64,000 nt of DNA from NCBI RefSeq assembly GCF_051020975.1, contig NC_135037.1, positions 9,052,001 through 9,116,000 on the forward strand, read 5' to 3'. Below the pieces are notes generated by a model, which ran no database searches, was not told the DNA's origin, and worked only from the letters and a program-made list of their open reading frames with translations. Each line of letters begins with the position of its first letter. The first letter of the stretch is position 1. This document shows, in pieces, positions 13,823 to 28,800 of the stretch. Origin of the DNA: Osmia lignaria lignaria. Lineage: Eukaryota; Arthropoda; Insecta; Hymenoptera; Megachilidae. Position numbers and translations under genes: made by a program.

Positions 13823-16800
13823 GTAAGTTATTTTTTTTGTCAAAGCAAATATTTTAACCTTCAAGCTAATAGTAGTAGAAATGCTGTATTTCAGCATTTC
13901 TGTATTAGTAATTTTCTAGTTTTCTGGTAGTTATTATATAGATTTATTAATAACATTTCATTAAACTATATTATAACGTTAATTACATTAAATTATATAT
14001 GAGGTATTACAATATATTTATTAATTAAGAACAAACAAAAATAATAAAATAAATTTCCGGTACCGGGAATCGAACCCGAGCCTCCTGGGTGAAAGCCAGG
14101 TATCCTAGCCACTAGACCATACCGGAGATGGTTGAAAGGGTTTTTTCCAATTGACTACAGAAGGTGTATATAACATCATTTTGTTAAATGAACATTACTT
14201 TTAAGTATTTATATTTTTTTATTTATTGTAAACGTTACTGATATCAGTATAACATTCTTTATAAATTTCAAGAACATGAATTACATTTTGAGCTACGTTT
14301 TTCAACTAATATGGTAAATATTAAATTAATATTATCTACCTTCTTTTATTTTATATTTCAGTATATTGTTTGATTAAATAAAAAAAGGCACAAAGGAAAG
14401 TATTAATATTTGCCAACGTTTTATCCATCGCTAAGCACTATGCGAGCTTATCGTAGCTACAATTATGCACCAACGTCGTCCCATTATCCGCGCCAAAATT
14501 AATAATGTTCCCATTTAAGGTGTCCGATACATCCGCCGCGACCCGTAGGCGATATAAAGCAAGCGTCTGTGAGTAATGTCACAATTTACAATGCAACTTC
14601 GTGTGATGAATTATCAGTATTTACGTGTATCTTGAACGATGTCCCCGTGAATTCTGTTACAAAACATTCAGCGAATAGAGGAAACCAACTTATAAATGCA
14701 TTAATTGCCTCAATGAAAATGGTTTTATGTAACATTTTAATCAGAATTATCAACTCTTTCAGGATTGCATCTTTTTAGATGCATCAGTGCATTTATGAAA
14801 GAAATGAAATTTCTAAATTATTCAATGAACCATCTAATTTATTTTTCTTTTTAATTAGTTAGATATAACTCATACCAATTACACAAGTAGAAATAGTTGC
14901 AATAACTAATAAATCCAAATAAATGAATTCGAATGGTGCGTTGATGGCTCAAAACAGGAATTTCATTTCAAATATTGACGGAGTAGAAGTCTTTGATGTC
15001 AGTAGTTTCATTTTGAAACTTGCGATTTTAATCATTTCATTTTCATTTCACTACTACTGAAGATACTGATTAACGTTCTTAATAAATATGGTCAAATATT
15101 TGCAGATATTCTAAAAAGTATTTGCACAAAATTCATTTCAAAAAGAAATTAAAATAGGAAATTATACAGACTGCAACCCTCCATTGATTATTAAATTTCA
15201 AGACAAAGACTGTTCAGAACGATTTTAAATCGCGCGATCCTGTCGATTACGGTTTACATCATTGGATCAGGATGTTAGACGTCGTGCAACCGACGTTAAA
15301 TATTCAATAATCACAGGGCGTGGAGAAACGTGACCGTCAAGGTACCGTTGAAACTGCAACCGTTGCCCCCTAATGCATTCTACTCGAAGAAACGTCTACT
15401 TTCGAATTCTACTTTCTCAGCCCCGACCCGTGATATCGAAGCGTATTCTATTTTACGCTACGACGATTATGAATTGATAGGAATGACTAAGGTGTATTTT
15501 CGTCGTTGGTATTTCCGTCGGATCGAAGTGGCCAATGAATCGCTGATTTTATTCAAGGAATTGTAACGGCACCTGACATTTTCGAACCGTGTAATCTTGT
15601 ACAGGATCGATGTATTTTTTTGGAATCTATCATTGTTTACCGTTATGGATGTACAGATTATAGGTATGTACTCATAAAATAGAGAAGACACAATAATTAA
15701 AATTATCGAAAAAATTTAGGGAAGAGATAATATATTTTTCTTATGATGATGCTATTTTCCGGTTCAAAAATGAAACTTCCGGTACCGGGAATCGAACCCG
15801 GGCCTCCTGGGTGAGAGCCAGGTATCCTAGCCACTAGACCATACCGGATATCTTGGGAAAATTAGGGATGTTACCGAGTGCCAAATTCACTATATATAAT
15901 TTAAAAGTAATGTCTATAAAGAAAACTCTGAAAAATGAAATAAAGAATTATTCAAGTTGAGTTCTAATCAAATTACACTTGAAACAATTAACGTAATGAA
16001 TCATCTGATATTCAGACTTTAGGATGTGACGTGGGTGCGTAATGATCGAGACACTTGATAAGAAATAATAACATTTATTATCAAGACACTGGCGACTTTC
16101 CGGTACCTTCTCTCGTTTTTCCGTCCAAGTCAAACGGTCGTCTCAGGAAAAATGCGGAAGGGGGAGAATAACCCTCTGCCTTCAAGGACTGGCTTCATGA
16201 AAACGTCCCTTCATTACATCTGGCAGTTAACTGTTCCTCCGACCGAACCGAAGTTCTGGCAATCGTCAATTTTATTGCCAGCCATCGAGTTCGGTCGTAC
16301 ACGATATACAGTCTTTGAAAATAATACAAAGCCCCGAAAAACCTTTCCCCAAGGCGACACGACAGTTCGCCACAAGACGAAGTGGATTTTGATTAAATCA
16401 AACTGGTCCCTGGTCTTATTCTAAATTTTCATTTAATTTTGTACCAAGAATCACTTTGTTTCTATTTGTACCATCAGTTGTGTATGATATCCTCTATGGT
16501 ACCATGTAACCGCAATGTGCACCATGCTGATGAAGAAGCACGATTTCACGCGTTACTCTCGCATAGCTATACGATTCGTTCATATGGTTCTTCGATCCCA
16601 CGCATCAGTTACTAGGCGTGTTTACAATCTCGACAATCTGAAATTGCCAGCAGATATCCTGAATGCGTTATACGATGCTACCACGGCATAGCACAACTGA
16701 GGAACCTCGTGCGACAAGGGCTATCTGCTGGATACAGAGTTCTCGAGCCTCGAATGCCAAGGATTTGTCCTTGCATTCGGTCAGAGATCGCGACGGACCC

Positions 16801-19800
16801 AGAACGATCATGGAATCGTAGCGGTTTAGAAGCATTCTGATGTTTACTCTAAATTCCAACCGATACTATGTGCCGCGGTTATTCCCGAGGAAATTTGTAG
16901 ATTCCTACCATTTTTAGGTTCCCCTTGCTTTATTATTGCACTCGGTCAAAAAATAAAAATTATGAATTATTAAAAAAATTTCCGTATGAGGTGGTTTATG
17001 AATGGACGTCACAAAAGACCAGAATTCCTCTCGTCCTTGTCACATAGAGTCATATTTTGATATCCCCTCCTCGTAGAGGCGCGTGCTAATAATACAATAC
17101 GTATGTATATTCCTCTTCGTCTGTCCCGATGGTTCACTTCCGTTGTTCCTCCCCGTGGAGAATCGCAGAAACGTCGAAAACGTGGCAATAACACCGAGGC
17201 CTATGCACATAGCAGGCAAACGAACTCGCAAAGTTTGCCAGTGAAATACGTGTCTTCGTGTCTCTGATGCCGGTTACACGAAGCTCTGTAAACAGCCACG
17301 AGGATGGTGGCAGTAAACGCGAGAGAAAACGAGCCGGGTCAAGCTGCCCGATAGAGATGAAAATGGAGCAACCGCGTAATCCCAACGTATGAGGTTGACT
17401 TTATCACAGTTATCCGGCTGCTTCTCGTTCCTCCGCTTTTGAAGACGCGCACCGTGCTTAACCGTGTTTCTTTCTTGTCACCCATCCCGTCGCTGCATCG
17501 CGGAACTGTTTCATGCCTCGAAACCGGGACGACGCGGGCGGTCTCGCTTTTGATGGGATTGAATTTAATAATGGCACCGCCAACTGGAGTGTTTATTATT
17601 TACGGAAGGTTTGCGACCATTCGTTTTGGAGAGGAGAATTGCGGTGAAGGGTAAACTTTGCTGGAAATACGTTTGGTGGTGCTTGGAATTATTGAGGGGA
17701 ATTGTGTCTTGCTACTTGCTTTGATTTTCGAAAGCTGATTTCTGTAATTCTGTTAAAATATAATTTTCTATTTGTTGCTTAAGTATTCATATTTTTCGTG
17801 GTGTTCGAAGCAGAATTATGGAGTGGTAATACTTCAATGTTTTGTTTATTATACTGTTAAGAATGTTAGCATATATTTTTTTATTTTGACTAGGAATGGG
17901 TAATTGTGTTTAAATTGCAAGGAAATATTAGAGAAACCTTTTAAGTAATGAGAATCATTCAATTTTATTTAGTTTCATAATCACTGAGTCATATGAAGTG
18001 TACACGTACATACGTCAGACACGTAGAGTGATTGTACAGCGCTGGATGAAGAGCAATTTCAACGTGGTAATCCCGACAAATGATGTTGATTCAGACCTCG
18101 CCACATTTGTGTTTGCTTTTCCTTCTGTGCTTCTGAAAATGTGCACACGACCCATTTTCTGTGATTTTGCTTTTTATTTATGAATTTCTGATGCTGTTCC
18201 ATAAATTTAAGTGTTTCTGCAAATACGAGTATAATTTTGTCAGAATTGGTAGAAGTGCAAACGTTGCTAAATTAACAGTTACTTAAGCATTCCGTTAATT
18301 AAAAATGATAATTCTTTACGATATTAAAAGGAGCGGCTGACAGCTCACGTAAAAGTTGTAAGATAATTCTGAGAAGAGTTCCGTTTCCAGGCATAGTTAT
18401 GATCCTCACCCCGTGGACAATATCAATGTCACTTTATAATATGCCAACGAGCGTCGAAATACGTGACTAGAAATTTGGATAGAGGAGAAATCAGTTTCGA
18501 AAGGAGGCGCGTGCCAAGGGTGATTCAACTTCCCCTCTTAACCCACCACCTTCTGTTTCCGTTTTATTGATTCTTCATGATTTTTTTAGAGGGACATTCA
18601 CCGCATAGAATTGATAATGAAATGCTGTAAACGATGTGCCACTTCATCCTTCCTTCCCTTCTTCATATGTATAATTTCAGAAAGACAGATATTGTATGTA
18701 TTTATTTGTAAGGCACTGATGGTAATTAGTAGCTGATAATTAATGATGGCTTAGTTCAAATATTACTAACATATGTTATTATCTTTGCAAAGTATCGAGC
18801 ACAGTATTAAATTACAATATTTCTATTAACATTTAATAGAAATAAAAATCTTGCTCTCATTATGCAGCTGTAAAAGTCCTTTTTCACGTTCTGTCTCTGA
18901 TTTTTTAATCCTATAATACTTTTAAATTCTGTAATCATGCAGTGCAATCGTCCCAGTCGTATTAAATACGAATGACGTTAAAAAGAAAGCTTAAAGTTAC
19001 TGAAATTAAATATTCATATTTTAGCCAAATTTCCTTTCTACAGAATGTTTAACATCTAATATTCGTAAAAGTTGTTCATTACGTTTGAGCAGTGTAATTA
19101 ATTATTTATTTATGTTGCATTAATATCATTTGTATTAAAAATATCGATGGCATTCAAACAGTGAATACTTTGATATAATAAACTGTATTTTGGTAACAAT
19201 TTCTGGCGATAAGACGAAGCACAACAGAATTCGAAGACTAAATTAGTTCAAATTTCTGACGTGAGTTAAACTGTATCAAAGTATTTAACAGGGCGAGGAT
19301 AATCTTAGCGTTTAGTTATTGGATCAGTACTTGAACTTCGTATAAGGAATATAGACTTAAAGGATTTTACATCAAATTTTGGTGTAAAAATATTTGTGAA
19401 AAAGCACTTAGCGAAGCTTCATAATTTATCTGAAATGAATTACAAAATTTATAACGAAATCTTGCCTTTTTGACAAATTTTCAAATCAAAATGAGTTTTT
19501 ATCACTTGAAAATTGATTGTTGTTTGAGATTAATCTAGACAAATTGTGTTTAGAGGAGCGATCACTGTTTCAATAATGGCAACGCAAATTCGCAACTTTG
19601 TTCATCCATTTGCTTGCAGAGGGGTCATGACAATCCCCATTCGAGCTTTGGTCTTGATCTCCCTACATCCATCGAGCTGTACATCCTCTATGTACCCGTT
19701 GCTTCTACCTCGACCATTAATTACCCTGAGCCCTAGAGTGAAGTGGCCTACTCAAAATCGTCTTTCGCATTAACGATCCTGCCAGCATCCTGCACAATTT

Positions 19801-22800
19801 TTTTTCATCCAATTTTTTATTCAACTCTCGCGGCATTTCCCTAATCGAGTATGGGCTTCCTTATTTAATTTCTTATTTTGATCATCCCTAATGGTCGACG
19901 CAATCCTTGTACTGCCATTACCACTTTATGGCGATGATTTTTGCTCGATAATAATCATTTTCAACCACCGGTTGAAGAATTTTCTTTCTTCAAAATCATC
20001 ATGCATCGGGTATGCTTTGCTTCTACTTCAAGAAACAAATTAAAATGAATAAGTTGATTAATAAGGTAGATTATTTAAGTGAAAGGCAAGTAAAAGTACC
20101 ATTTTATATCATCGAAATAAAACGACTGGTCGTTAGAGGTATTCTATAAATGGAACTCTTTTCCTCGCTGAAGTTCAGAAACATTTTGTTTTCCAACTTC
20201 AACCGATTCAAGCGTGCTACTTTGTTGTAATGGGACTTCCGTGTACCAACTCCGAGATTGTAAATCCAGCTCACGAACGAATTACGAGGCTGAAAAAACA
20301 ATTACCATGGAATAATGACTCGGAGAAGCACTCGATAACAATGAAAAGAGATGCGTGAAGTACTTATTGATTAACCACAACGAAAGGCTTTAAAAAACAA
20401 CTACTTGAAAAAGCAAAAAATTCAACATAATTTGTAGAATTATCAAATATTCCCTTATCTAAAATTTAAATTTCATTTTGTACTTTATAATTAGGCTACA
20501 AAAATAAATTTTTATTGCATTTCATCTGATGCTCTAAAAATAACGAAAAAATGGTGAAAAATAGAAATAAAATACATAAATATCTGTCATTTGTCATTTT
20601 TTTTACTATTATCCACAATCTACCATAATTACCGTAATCTATCGTTATCTTACAAATGAAAGTCCTTTAAATTATTTTTTTAATAATCATTTAGAATGAT
20701 GTTTGCGTATACTTCACGGTAAAACCTCTTACGAGCCACGAAAGAACGAGGGTGGAAAAAAAGTTCGCAATGAACATCAGCGTTGATTTAACGCGAGCCA
20801 TTTATCGACGTTAGCCGAGAGAGAGAGATGCAGTGTTAAAAGGCCGGGGCATTTCGTTTCTCTAACGAAAGAGAATACGCGAAAATTAGAAATCCCTACG
20901 GCGAGTGACGGCTGGGCATTGACTGCTACCTTTACTCAGTGAGTAAATATTTAGCCACGGACTGGCTGGGCGGACGGTAAATGACGAAATAAGGACGAGA
21001 AGCCATTAGGCCACTATCTTGCTCAAAGAGCCAACGGGTCGCTCACCCCTGTCCTCTCGGCTCCCCAAAGCGACCCCGGCACCCAAGCCAAAGAGGTGAA
21101 CGAGATGAGGCCACCTGGCTGGCGGCATACCGCTGTAAAATATGCCCCGTTTTGCACACATCTCGCGAACCTCTTCTATCTCTCTCCTCTCCCCTTCTTT
21201 TTTTTCATTGCTTTCCATCGTCCAAAGGGTACCTTCATATATTCCTCCCCTCGGGCGACAGAAAAGCCTTTCGCCGAAAAGAACGATTGTTCGGTTGAAC
21301 GCGAGAAGTACAATCGGAGATGAAATTGTAAGAATTTTGCCTATTTTCGTGTGGTTTTTAATAATAGATCTTGAAAGTTGAAATAGTATTCAATTAACCC
21401 TTTCGTTATAACTGGTTGTATTAGAAAACATTTACGTATGTTTGTTTATTAAATCAAATATTTTTAATTTTTTAAAGTTTTTTTATAAGTTTATTAGAAA
21501 GACTTATTTTAAAGTTTGGATTGGCTATAGTCATTCATAATAGTGAAAGGGTTATACATATAATAAAGTGAACATGTTACGAGACATTTTTAGTGGACGA
21601 TCGCAAATAAACATGCAAAGTATGTACATGAAAAGCTGAAGTTATTAAATTATTAGTTATAAATGAAAATTGCTGTCGTGTTATCACGTAGACTGTCAAA
21701 CGGGGATCACAAAGTTTCAGTTGATTATGCTAATGATATTCTGTTTGGCCAGTCGCCGAGCAACCTGCGAAAAAGCACCATCTTGAGCAAATTTTTCTTT
21801 CGCTTCATCGCAAATGGTAGGAGACTTGTCAGAATCAGGAATTCCTTCGAAGCATTTATGGGGCTGATGGAATTTATATAGTTTCCTCTGGCAAATCGTC
21901 TGTTAACGCGCAATCTTTTTCCGATACCTATAAATCTTAGTTTATTGGAAGAGTTATATTTCTATTTTTTAGGAATAATTTATCATTTATTCAACCATTT
22001 AGCAATGACAAAAATTCATCTTGCTTAACAATGTACCTAATAATCATGGGGTTTTAATTATATTCTTATTACCATAAAGTTTATTTGGGAATTTAATTAT
22101 TTAGCCAAATAATAGTAAAAGATATTTGAAGAAATTAAAAAATTTGCAAAGTACTGGCTGAAGATTGATATTCTTATTTTACTGTAAAGAAAAATTGATT
22201 TTATCTTTTTGCAATGCTTTACTTTTTCAAAAAATCTTACTCTGGTAAACATGTTTTTTTCTTATTGAATCATTTCTCCCCCGCAAGGGTATCCTCTTCA
22301 GAATGCCAAATTGACCGTGAGATGCAATAGCCAGCGACAAATTCTAAGCTTTCGGGCAATGGCTGGTTCCAGAGGGAGGACAGGGGATGAGGATGATTTC
22401 GAATGGTCAGTGGAGTAGGTAGCATTTAATAGGATGGACAGGAGCAGAGAGCTGTAGGAGACTATCCATCAATGTCCAAGGCTGTATATACAACACAGGG
22501 ATATATATCCCTATCCTTTTCCGCCCACGCACTATACAGGGTGTCTCAATAATCATGATATAATGTAGAAGAAATTTCTTTCTCTTTAAAAAGATTTATG
22601 AAAAAAGTTTGTTTGCAAAAAATTGATGATTACTTAATGGATATAAGCAAGAAATGGTTAAAATGATTTTATTCTTTGATATAAACAAATTTTTGTTTAC
22701 AAATACTTTGAAGAATTTTTAAACTTGATTTTTTCGAAAATAAAGCTACGTATAGAGAAAATTTACTCTACATTTTCAGTTTATTTTGTCAGAAGGAATT

Positions 22801-25800
22801 AATGAAATACCCTGTATACACATGGAAACGACAGAAAAGGCACGTGTACGAAAACAGTGAAATAGATGAGCGTAATACTTATATTGGAACGAAATTTGAA
22901 AACAATCTGGATGTTGTCACAATTCGATAGGGGTTGAAGATTGTTTGTTGTTTCTGTGGATATAAGGGTTATATATACACTCCCTTTCAAAAGTCATGGG
23001 ATAGCAATTAAAATTTCTCGGCGGAGCCTGGGTGAATCGTGACCCAAACTTACAAGACGTATACAAGGATATTAACATAAAGTTAAATGTATAATTTTTT
23101 AATGAAAGAGTTTTATATATCGAAAGAATAGTTTTTAAAGGAGCAATCTAAAGTTTAGAAAATGAAAATAATATGAAATACAAAATTACATTGAAATTGT
23201 GGCTCTCTCCATGGTCCGCCACCCGAGGATTAAAGGAAAATGGTCTTAATTTTTCTTTTAAATAATATATAATTAAAAATTTTTAAACGATTAAGCGATC
23301 TATAACTTTTGACCGACAGTGTAATTACTTCTTCTCATGTTTAGTGGGGAAATATTGCGGAGGATGATTAATTATAAATATGAAATAGGGTGATTTTGAT
23401 CGCTTATTACAAATAAGGGTGATCAGCTTCTGAAACTATACAGGTCTGGAAGGGTATTTGATCTTTCCAAGTGATTCTCGGGAACTGATGATTAACGAAA
23501 TGATTAATGAAGTAGCAGAATATTAATCTCTTCTAAAAAACTTAAAGAAACACAAATGACATACGTTTTGAATTAATTTTTTCCCAATGTCTGTATTTCG
23601 CTGTCCGAATGGTGTTGAAGCTTTAATCTCGGTGGTAGAATTTAACGAGCAAAACACCTTGTACAACATTGAAAAGCAACCGACGACGCATGTTTGCTTT
23701 TCTTCGTTTGAAAGGATCGTACATTTTGGTGCTCTTTTGTAACCGCTACGCTGATGCATGTGGAAACTTCACGAAACTTTTTCTGCCGCGGCGAAAAAAA
23801 GCATCGGGAACATTTGATTTCAACACGGATTTGCGAGAACGACGCGAAATAATTACGTAAATCTCAAGCACAGGGTTTTTGACCGACTCGAGCTGTTTAC
23901 TCGCGTGTATAACATGTATTTTTTATACGGTTTTTAAGCAAAAATTATTTGTTGCACGTTGAAATATGAACCAGTTTATATATTAAATATATCAATGAAG
24001 AATTTATATATACACTCGATTATTTTCAACAAATAAAGAATCGAACAGTCAACTCATTGTCAATTGACTTTTACTGATAAAAAGTGTTAGAAACAAAGAT
24101 TTTCCTGGAAACCGAAGTTTGTTATAGAAATTAGAAAACATCATGATTGTGTTTCCGAATGGCCCCACCAAAATTGAGAACTCAGGTTCGGTAGATAACC
24201 TAAATTGACTACCAGAAACCGATTAAAATTGGTTTCAAAGCTGGATGTCTTACCGTTTTTGAGATATCGTGGTAAGAAATTTTTGTACAATTTTGGGAGC
24301 CATTCGGAAACTTATCCAACAACATTTTCGGAAAGAATTCTGGAATTGATTATTTAAATTGACAGAAACACAAGGGATGAAGGTTCTTAACGTACATATT
24401 TGTTACATTAATAATAAGAACAGCTTGCCGAACGGTAAAAATTGTATAAAACGACCCCTCCTCTTTTTTTCAGGCCAGAGGATTGAATTTTAAATGAGAG
24501 TGCATTTTATCGATCGTATATTATGCTTCAAAAAATTTTGCTTGCATAAAGTCGGTGTTAAAACGGTCATATATTTCCGCCTTTTTCGGAGCGTGCACTT
24601 GAAAAGAAAGGAAAAGATACAAGAGCATGATCTAATTTATTTATTACTTAAAATTCTGCAACATAATTTAACATCCAATTTCTTTTTTTTTCTTATTTGC
24701 GTGGTAACTAGAGGAAGTCCAATTTATTTCGAACAAAATCCGTATTCACCATTTATTTATCAACATAAATAAATTTAATTATCAGAATCTACTATGTAGA
24801 GATTCAGTTGATTAATCAAGGTTTTGGTTCCCCTTCCTTTTTAAACATACAAATTTTAATATTAATTTTCAATATAATGACTGTTAATTAATATATATAC
24901 CATGTTCCTATAGAAAATTAACATTATTTAATGTTTTAATTTAAATAGGATAATATTCAAAATTATTCTTATTCTTATTTTTACTATTATTTAGATATAT
25001 TAATTTTATATATAAATTGATCTCTACGCGATAGGTAACTAATTAGGTCTAATCAAATTTGATAGAATTCTTCTCAACACGTACTTTACAATACTCAAAA
25101 TTCACCAAAAAGCAGTTTCAAAAGATTCCAAAAATTTCAATAAAATAACGCCTCAGAAGATCAAGGGGAACCTGCTCTCAAAAACGCATTTTGTTAGAAA
25201 TTGATATCTCCGTCGGTTCCGGAGATATGAGACTTCATAGCGCTCCCGTTCAATATGCTCGTAGTGTTGAATGGCGGCCGAATTCCAGGAAACTCCGTGA
25301 CCTAGTTTTTTTTTCCTGGAAATGCGTACGCTGTGAGTAGTAGTAGTAAAAAAAGCAGGCTGACTCAGCGTCTGTCACTGACCAGCGCACACGTGACCAG
25401 CTTATGGTAGGTTAGCGAATGAGAGCGAGTGAGATGTCTCTGTCCGAGCGAGACAACAGAGTAAAAGATTAAGAATTAGATGTGACTTTCTTTAAGCCAT
25501 CATATCTCAATAACGGAGTGTGCTATCGGAGTGAAACCAGAAGTGTTTCAAAGAGGAAGATTTACACTTTACAATGGTATAAAAGACCCGACATTAAAAC
25601 GGCAGTTTTTTGAGTTATTTCAAATTAAATTTCCATGTTTCGAAATCATCAGTTAGATATGGTAGAATCTAATAAGTGAATGCCATTTAGAATTTTTATT
25701 TATTTTCTCCCTTTATCTTAATTATCTAATTAAATAATTCTTTATTTTAATGTGATTAATACATTGAAAAATTTACTCGTCAAACTGAGCTACTCAAAAT

Positions 25801-28800
25801 ATCTAATATTTTTATCTTTCGCTTTTGATCTTTTTTTATTTATTGATAAATTGATTATTTTAATAGTAAACAACAATAAAATTATCTTAAGAGCGCAGAG
25901 GGTTAAAGTTTCTATTATTTCAAAATCAGAAATGCATGAAACACAATCCAAATCGAATCATTGCTATCTTCTTTGTTACGTTGATTCATGAAATTTTTTT
26001 CTAATTAAAACGCTGCTTCCCCCGAGGTAGTGAATATCGATAAGCGTCCCGAATCGGAGGAAGTTTAAGTTGCAAAGAGAAAGAGGATCCCCTAGTTATT
26101 CCAGCGCAGACGGCGCTTCAATTTCCTTGGAATTTGTCCGGACGGAAAGTATTCTTTGGCCGGGAATGAATACCTAAATTAGTGGGTCACAGCCAGGGGA
26201 GAATATTCGCTGTGTCAAGACGCTTTAGCGGCCGTTAGCTTGTTAATGTCCCTGACAAGCGCGAAATTAACGCCTGAATGGCGAATTATAGTGGATTTAC
26301 AGCGTTGGTAAAGGACAGATGGCACTTCTGGCCAGACTGTTTGCCGACTGTCCCCGGTGAAAAGCTAGCTTTGCTCGAAAAACAGGCAAAGTGTCTTTCG
26401 CAACGAACCTGGGACGTGCGCTCTGCTCGGTTTGCTTTGCATAATCAGGTCTCGTGTATTTTTTGGAAAAACGACCATTTCAACGGGGAGTCTCCTCGTT
26501 AAGGCAATTGGCCCGGAAACGGACGCTGTGAAACGCGGTTGTCGACTATTTTAAAGCTAAAGCCTGACGCAGAAAAGCGCGCAGATTTTAGGAAGAGACA
26601 GGCAGTAATCAAGGATTTATTCATTTTCATAAAATTTCAGAAGTACAAAATCTTTGAGATCTGTAGAAAATCACTGTACAATATAATCTTGGTGATCGAC
26701 TAAAGTTTAGCCAGAAGTTAATTATGTGCCCAGTATCAACGATAGAAGTGGAAGCGTTAGATCATGAAGAAACCAACGATCGACAGGGCAAGGATACGTA
26801 CTGGGCAAGGTATGCTTTTGCAAAACCATCACTTGCTGTACCGCCATCCTATAGAAAATCAATGAAAAGTTGGAGATACTTGCCATGCTAATATCTAATT
26901 ACTGACAGTATAAAAAAAGTAGTACCGAAATCGCTTCTACCCGGAATCTCAATTTTTCGACTTTTTTTGCGTTTTCGATTTTTCACGCCTAGGAGATTTA
27001 TTACAGAAATTCAAAGATAATTGCAAAGTTCTCTTTCAAAAAAAATTGGGACAGTGCACAAGCATTCAGTTGCTTTTTATAACACAAATGTAAGATATTT
27101 ACATCGTTGAAGCGACTAAGAAATTGTTTAAAATCGACCGAGTATCTCAGGGGAAGTGGATCGACGAGCTAAAAGAAAACCGAACGATATCCTAAGGAAG
27201 CCATTTTCGTTGCTTCCATTACACAGCAATTTTATCCCTGATCGTTACTCCATAATCCTGTTTCTACGATTTGCTGGCTCCATTTCCGTCATTTCGGATC
27301 CAATCTAGGCACCATCACGTTTGCTCTCTGGCTGACTCGACTATGTACTTAGATTACCAGGATACATTTACCGCTCCCGATGGACCGTAGATTGATGCTG
27401 TCTGATCTGTTGCCACTAAATTTCTTTACCTTTTATTTCGCTGCTTTTCGTCCGAACTGAAAACATTTCAGAGATAAAATAATCGCGTTGTCACGATAAA
27501 TAGACTGAATAATTTGCAATTGTTGATTTTGCTTCGGAATACGTTTGAGTATTTTGATTGTTCTAAACTCGCTAGTCATACCTAAACTTGTTGAGTTTAT
27601 TAAACAACTTGAAGCAAAAAAAATAATCTATTAATTTAGTTTGATTCTGAGAACGTCTCGATCGTCACCCTTCTAATATTCTCTTTTAAATAAGCTCTCA
27701 GACTTCCAAACTGTTTATGAGAACAGATAAGGGCGTCAGACTGCCCAACGATTTGCTTACCATGCGTTCGGTATTGTTGCATTTGAGATTTATCGTTATA
27801 TCTTGTTAAACATCTTTAATTATTATTTTCAATAAAGTTACACTTCGAAGCGAATAACCAACAGCAATGATATTGATGGTTCAAAGTTACGACATCTGTG
27901 ACCAAAGTCTAACTACTTTTGAGCTCGACAATCGAGAGTTTGCCGAAGAATTAATTATAAACGTCCCTCGAATCGAACATCTGCGACATTTCGTCGGATA
28001 TGTGGGTTTCGAGCGTGACAGCTGCCGGGAAAATTGCGAGCACAATTTGGAAATGGCGATAAAAACGATTGGGAAAGAAAACATTGATTCATGAGATTGT
28101 TCGAATCGCGAATGAACCCGATGTTGAAACGTTAATGAGATCTCAGATTACACGTTTTTCGGAGCGAATAAAATAGCGGTGGATGGTGTCGATTGTTTTT
28201 GAAATTAGGCACTTGAGAATTTTTGAAATGAAAATGGAAAAGGGGCTGAAATTAATTTTCTTAAAATCTGTTACAGACGGCGGCGTGGTGGGTGGTTCGA
28301 GAGCCGGACCAGTGGTAACACCTCACACCTTGGAGTTAACACCACGTGGCAGGGTTTTATTGCAACTTGCACCACCCGAAACAGCGAGGGCATATCTTCC
28401 ACCGGAATATCGACCGGGTCGTGTATATTCCGACACTGATTCTGAAAAGGTACGTGATACTAATTAGGCACTACTTTAATGTTACGCGAAGTTAATTACT
28501 AGAGCAAGGATTTTTCATCCTTGTATGTTAATTCTTGCAATTGGATCGATTGAGAGTCGGCGAAACGTATTTTCTCGGTTAATTGGAGGTGTACGAGAAT
28601 GGCGAAGTGTGAAACTTTATTCAAATATTGTACAGGAGAAAAAGGAATAAGAGGTATTGGTACACGGTCGTTCAAAAGTGTATCATAGATAGCGATTTTC
28701 TATTTAAAATAAAAATGATAATTATTCAAATGAAAATATTAAATAACAGCTCGTGAAAATAAATTCAGTAATAGCAATCGGTAGATATATTATTTTCGTA

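Larger units (their letters stand above)
13823..28276 (+). other. Intron 1 (14.5 kb) with two antisense tRNA genes and repeats
   Basis: The largest intron of the scaffold gene. It contains tRNA-Glu genes at 14055 and 15777, MITE-like elements at 22533-22818, 23006-23236 and 24151-24311, a dispersed repeat at 24822-24981, and a possible repeat at 25140-25620. GC-richer, CpG-bearing patches at about 16980-17660, 20720-21330 and 26000-26600 hold only short ORFs with no recognisable domain; they are candidate regulatory regions. Confidence 0.75.

Noticed and set aside
27867..28094. 75-codon plus-strand ORF just before exon 2
   Set aside because: No splice sites link it in phase to exon 2 and no domain is visible; probably chance in a slightly GC-richer stretch.
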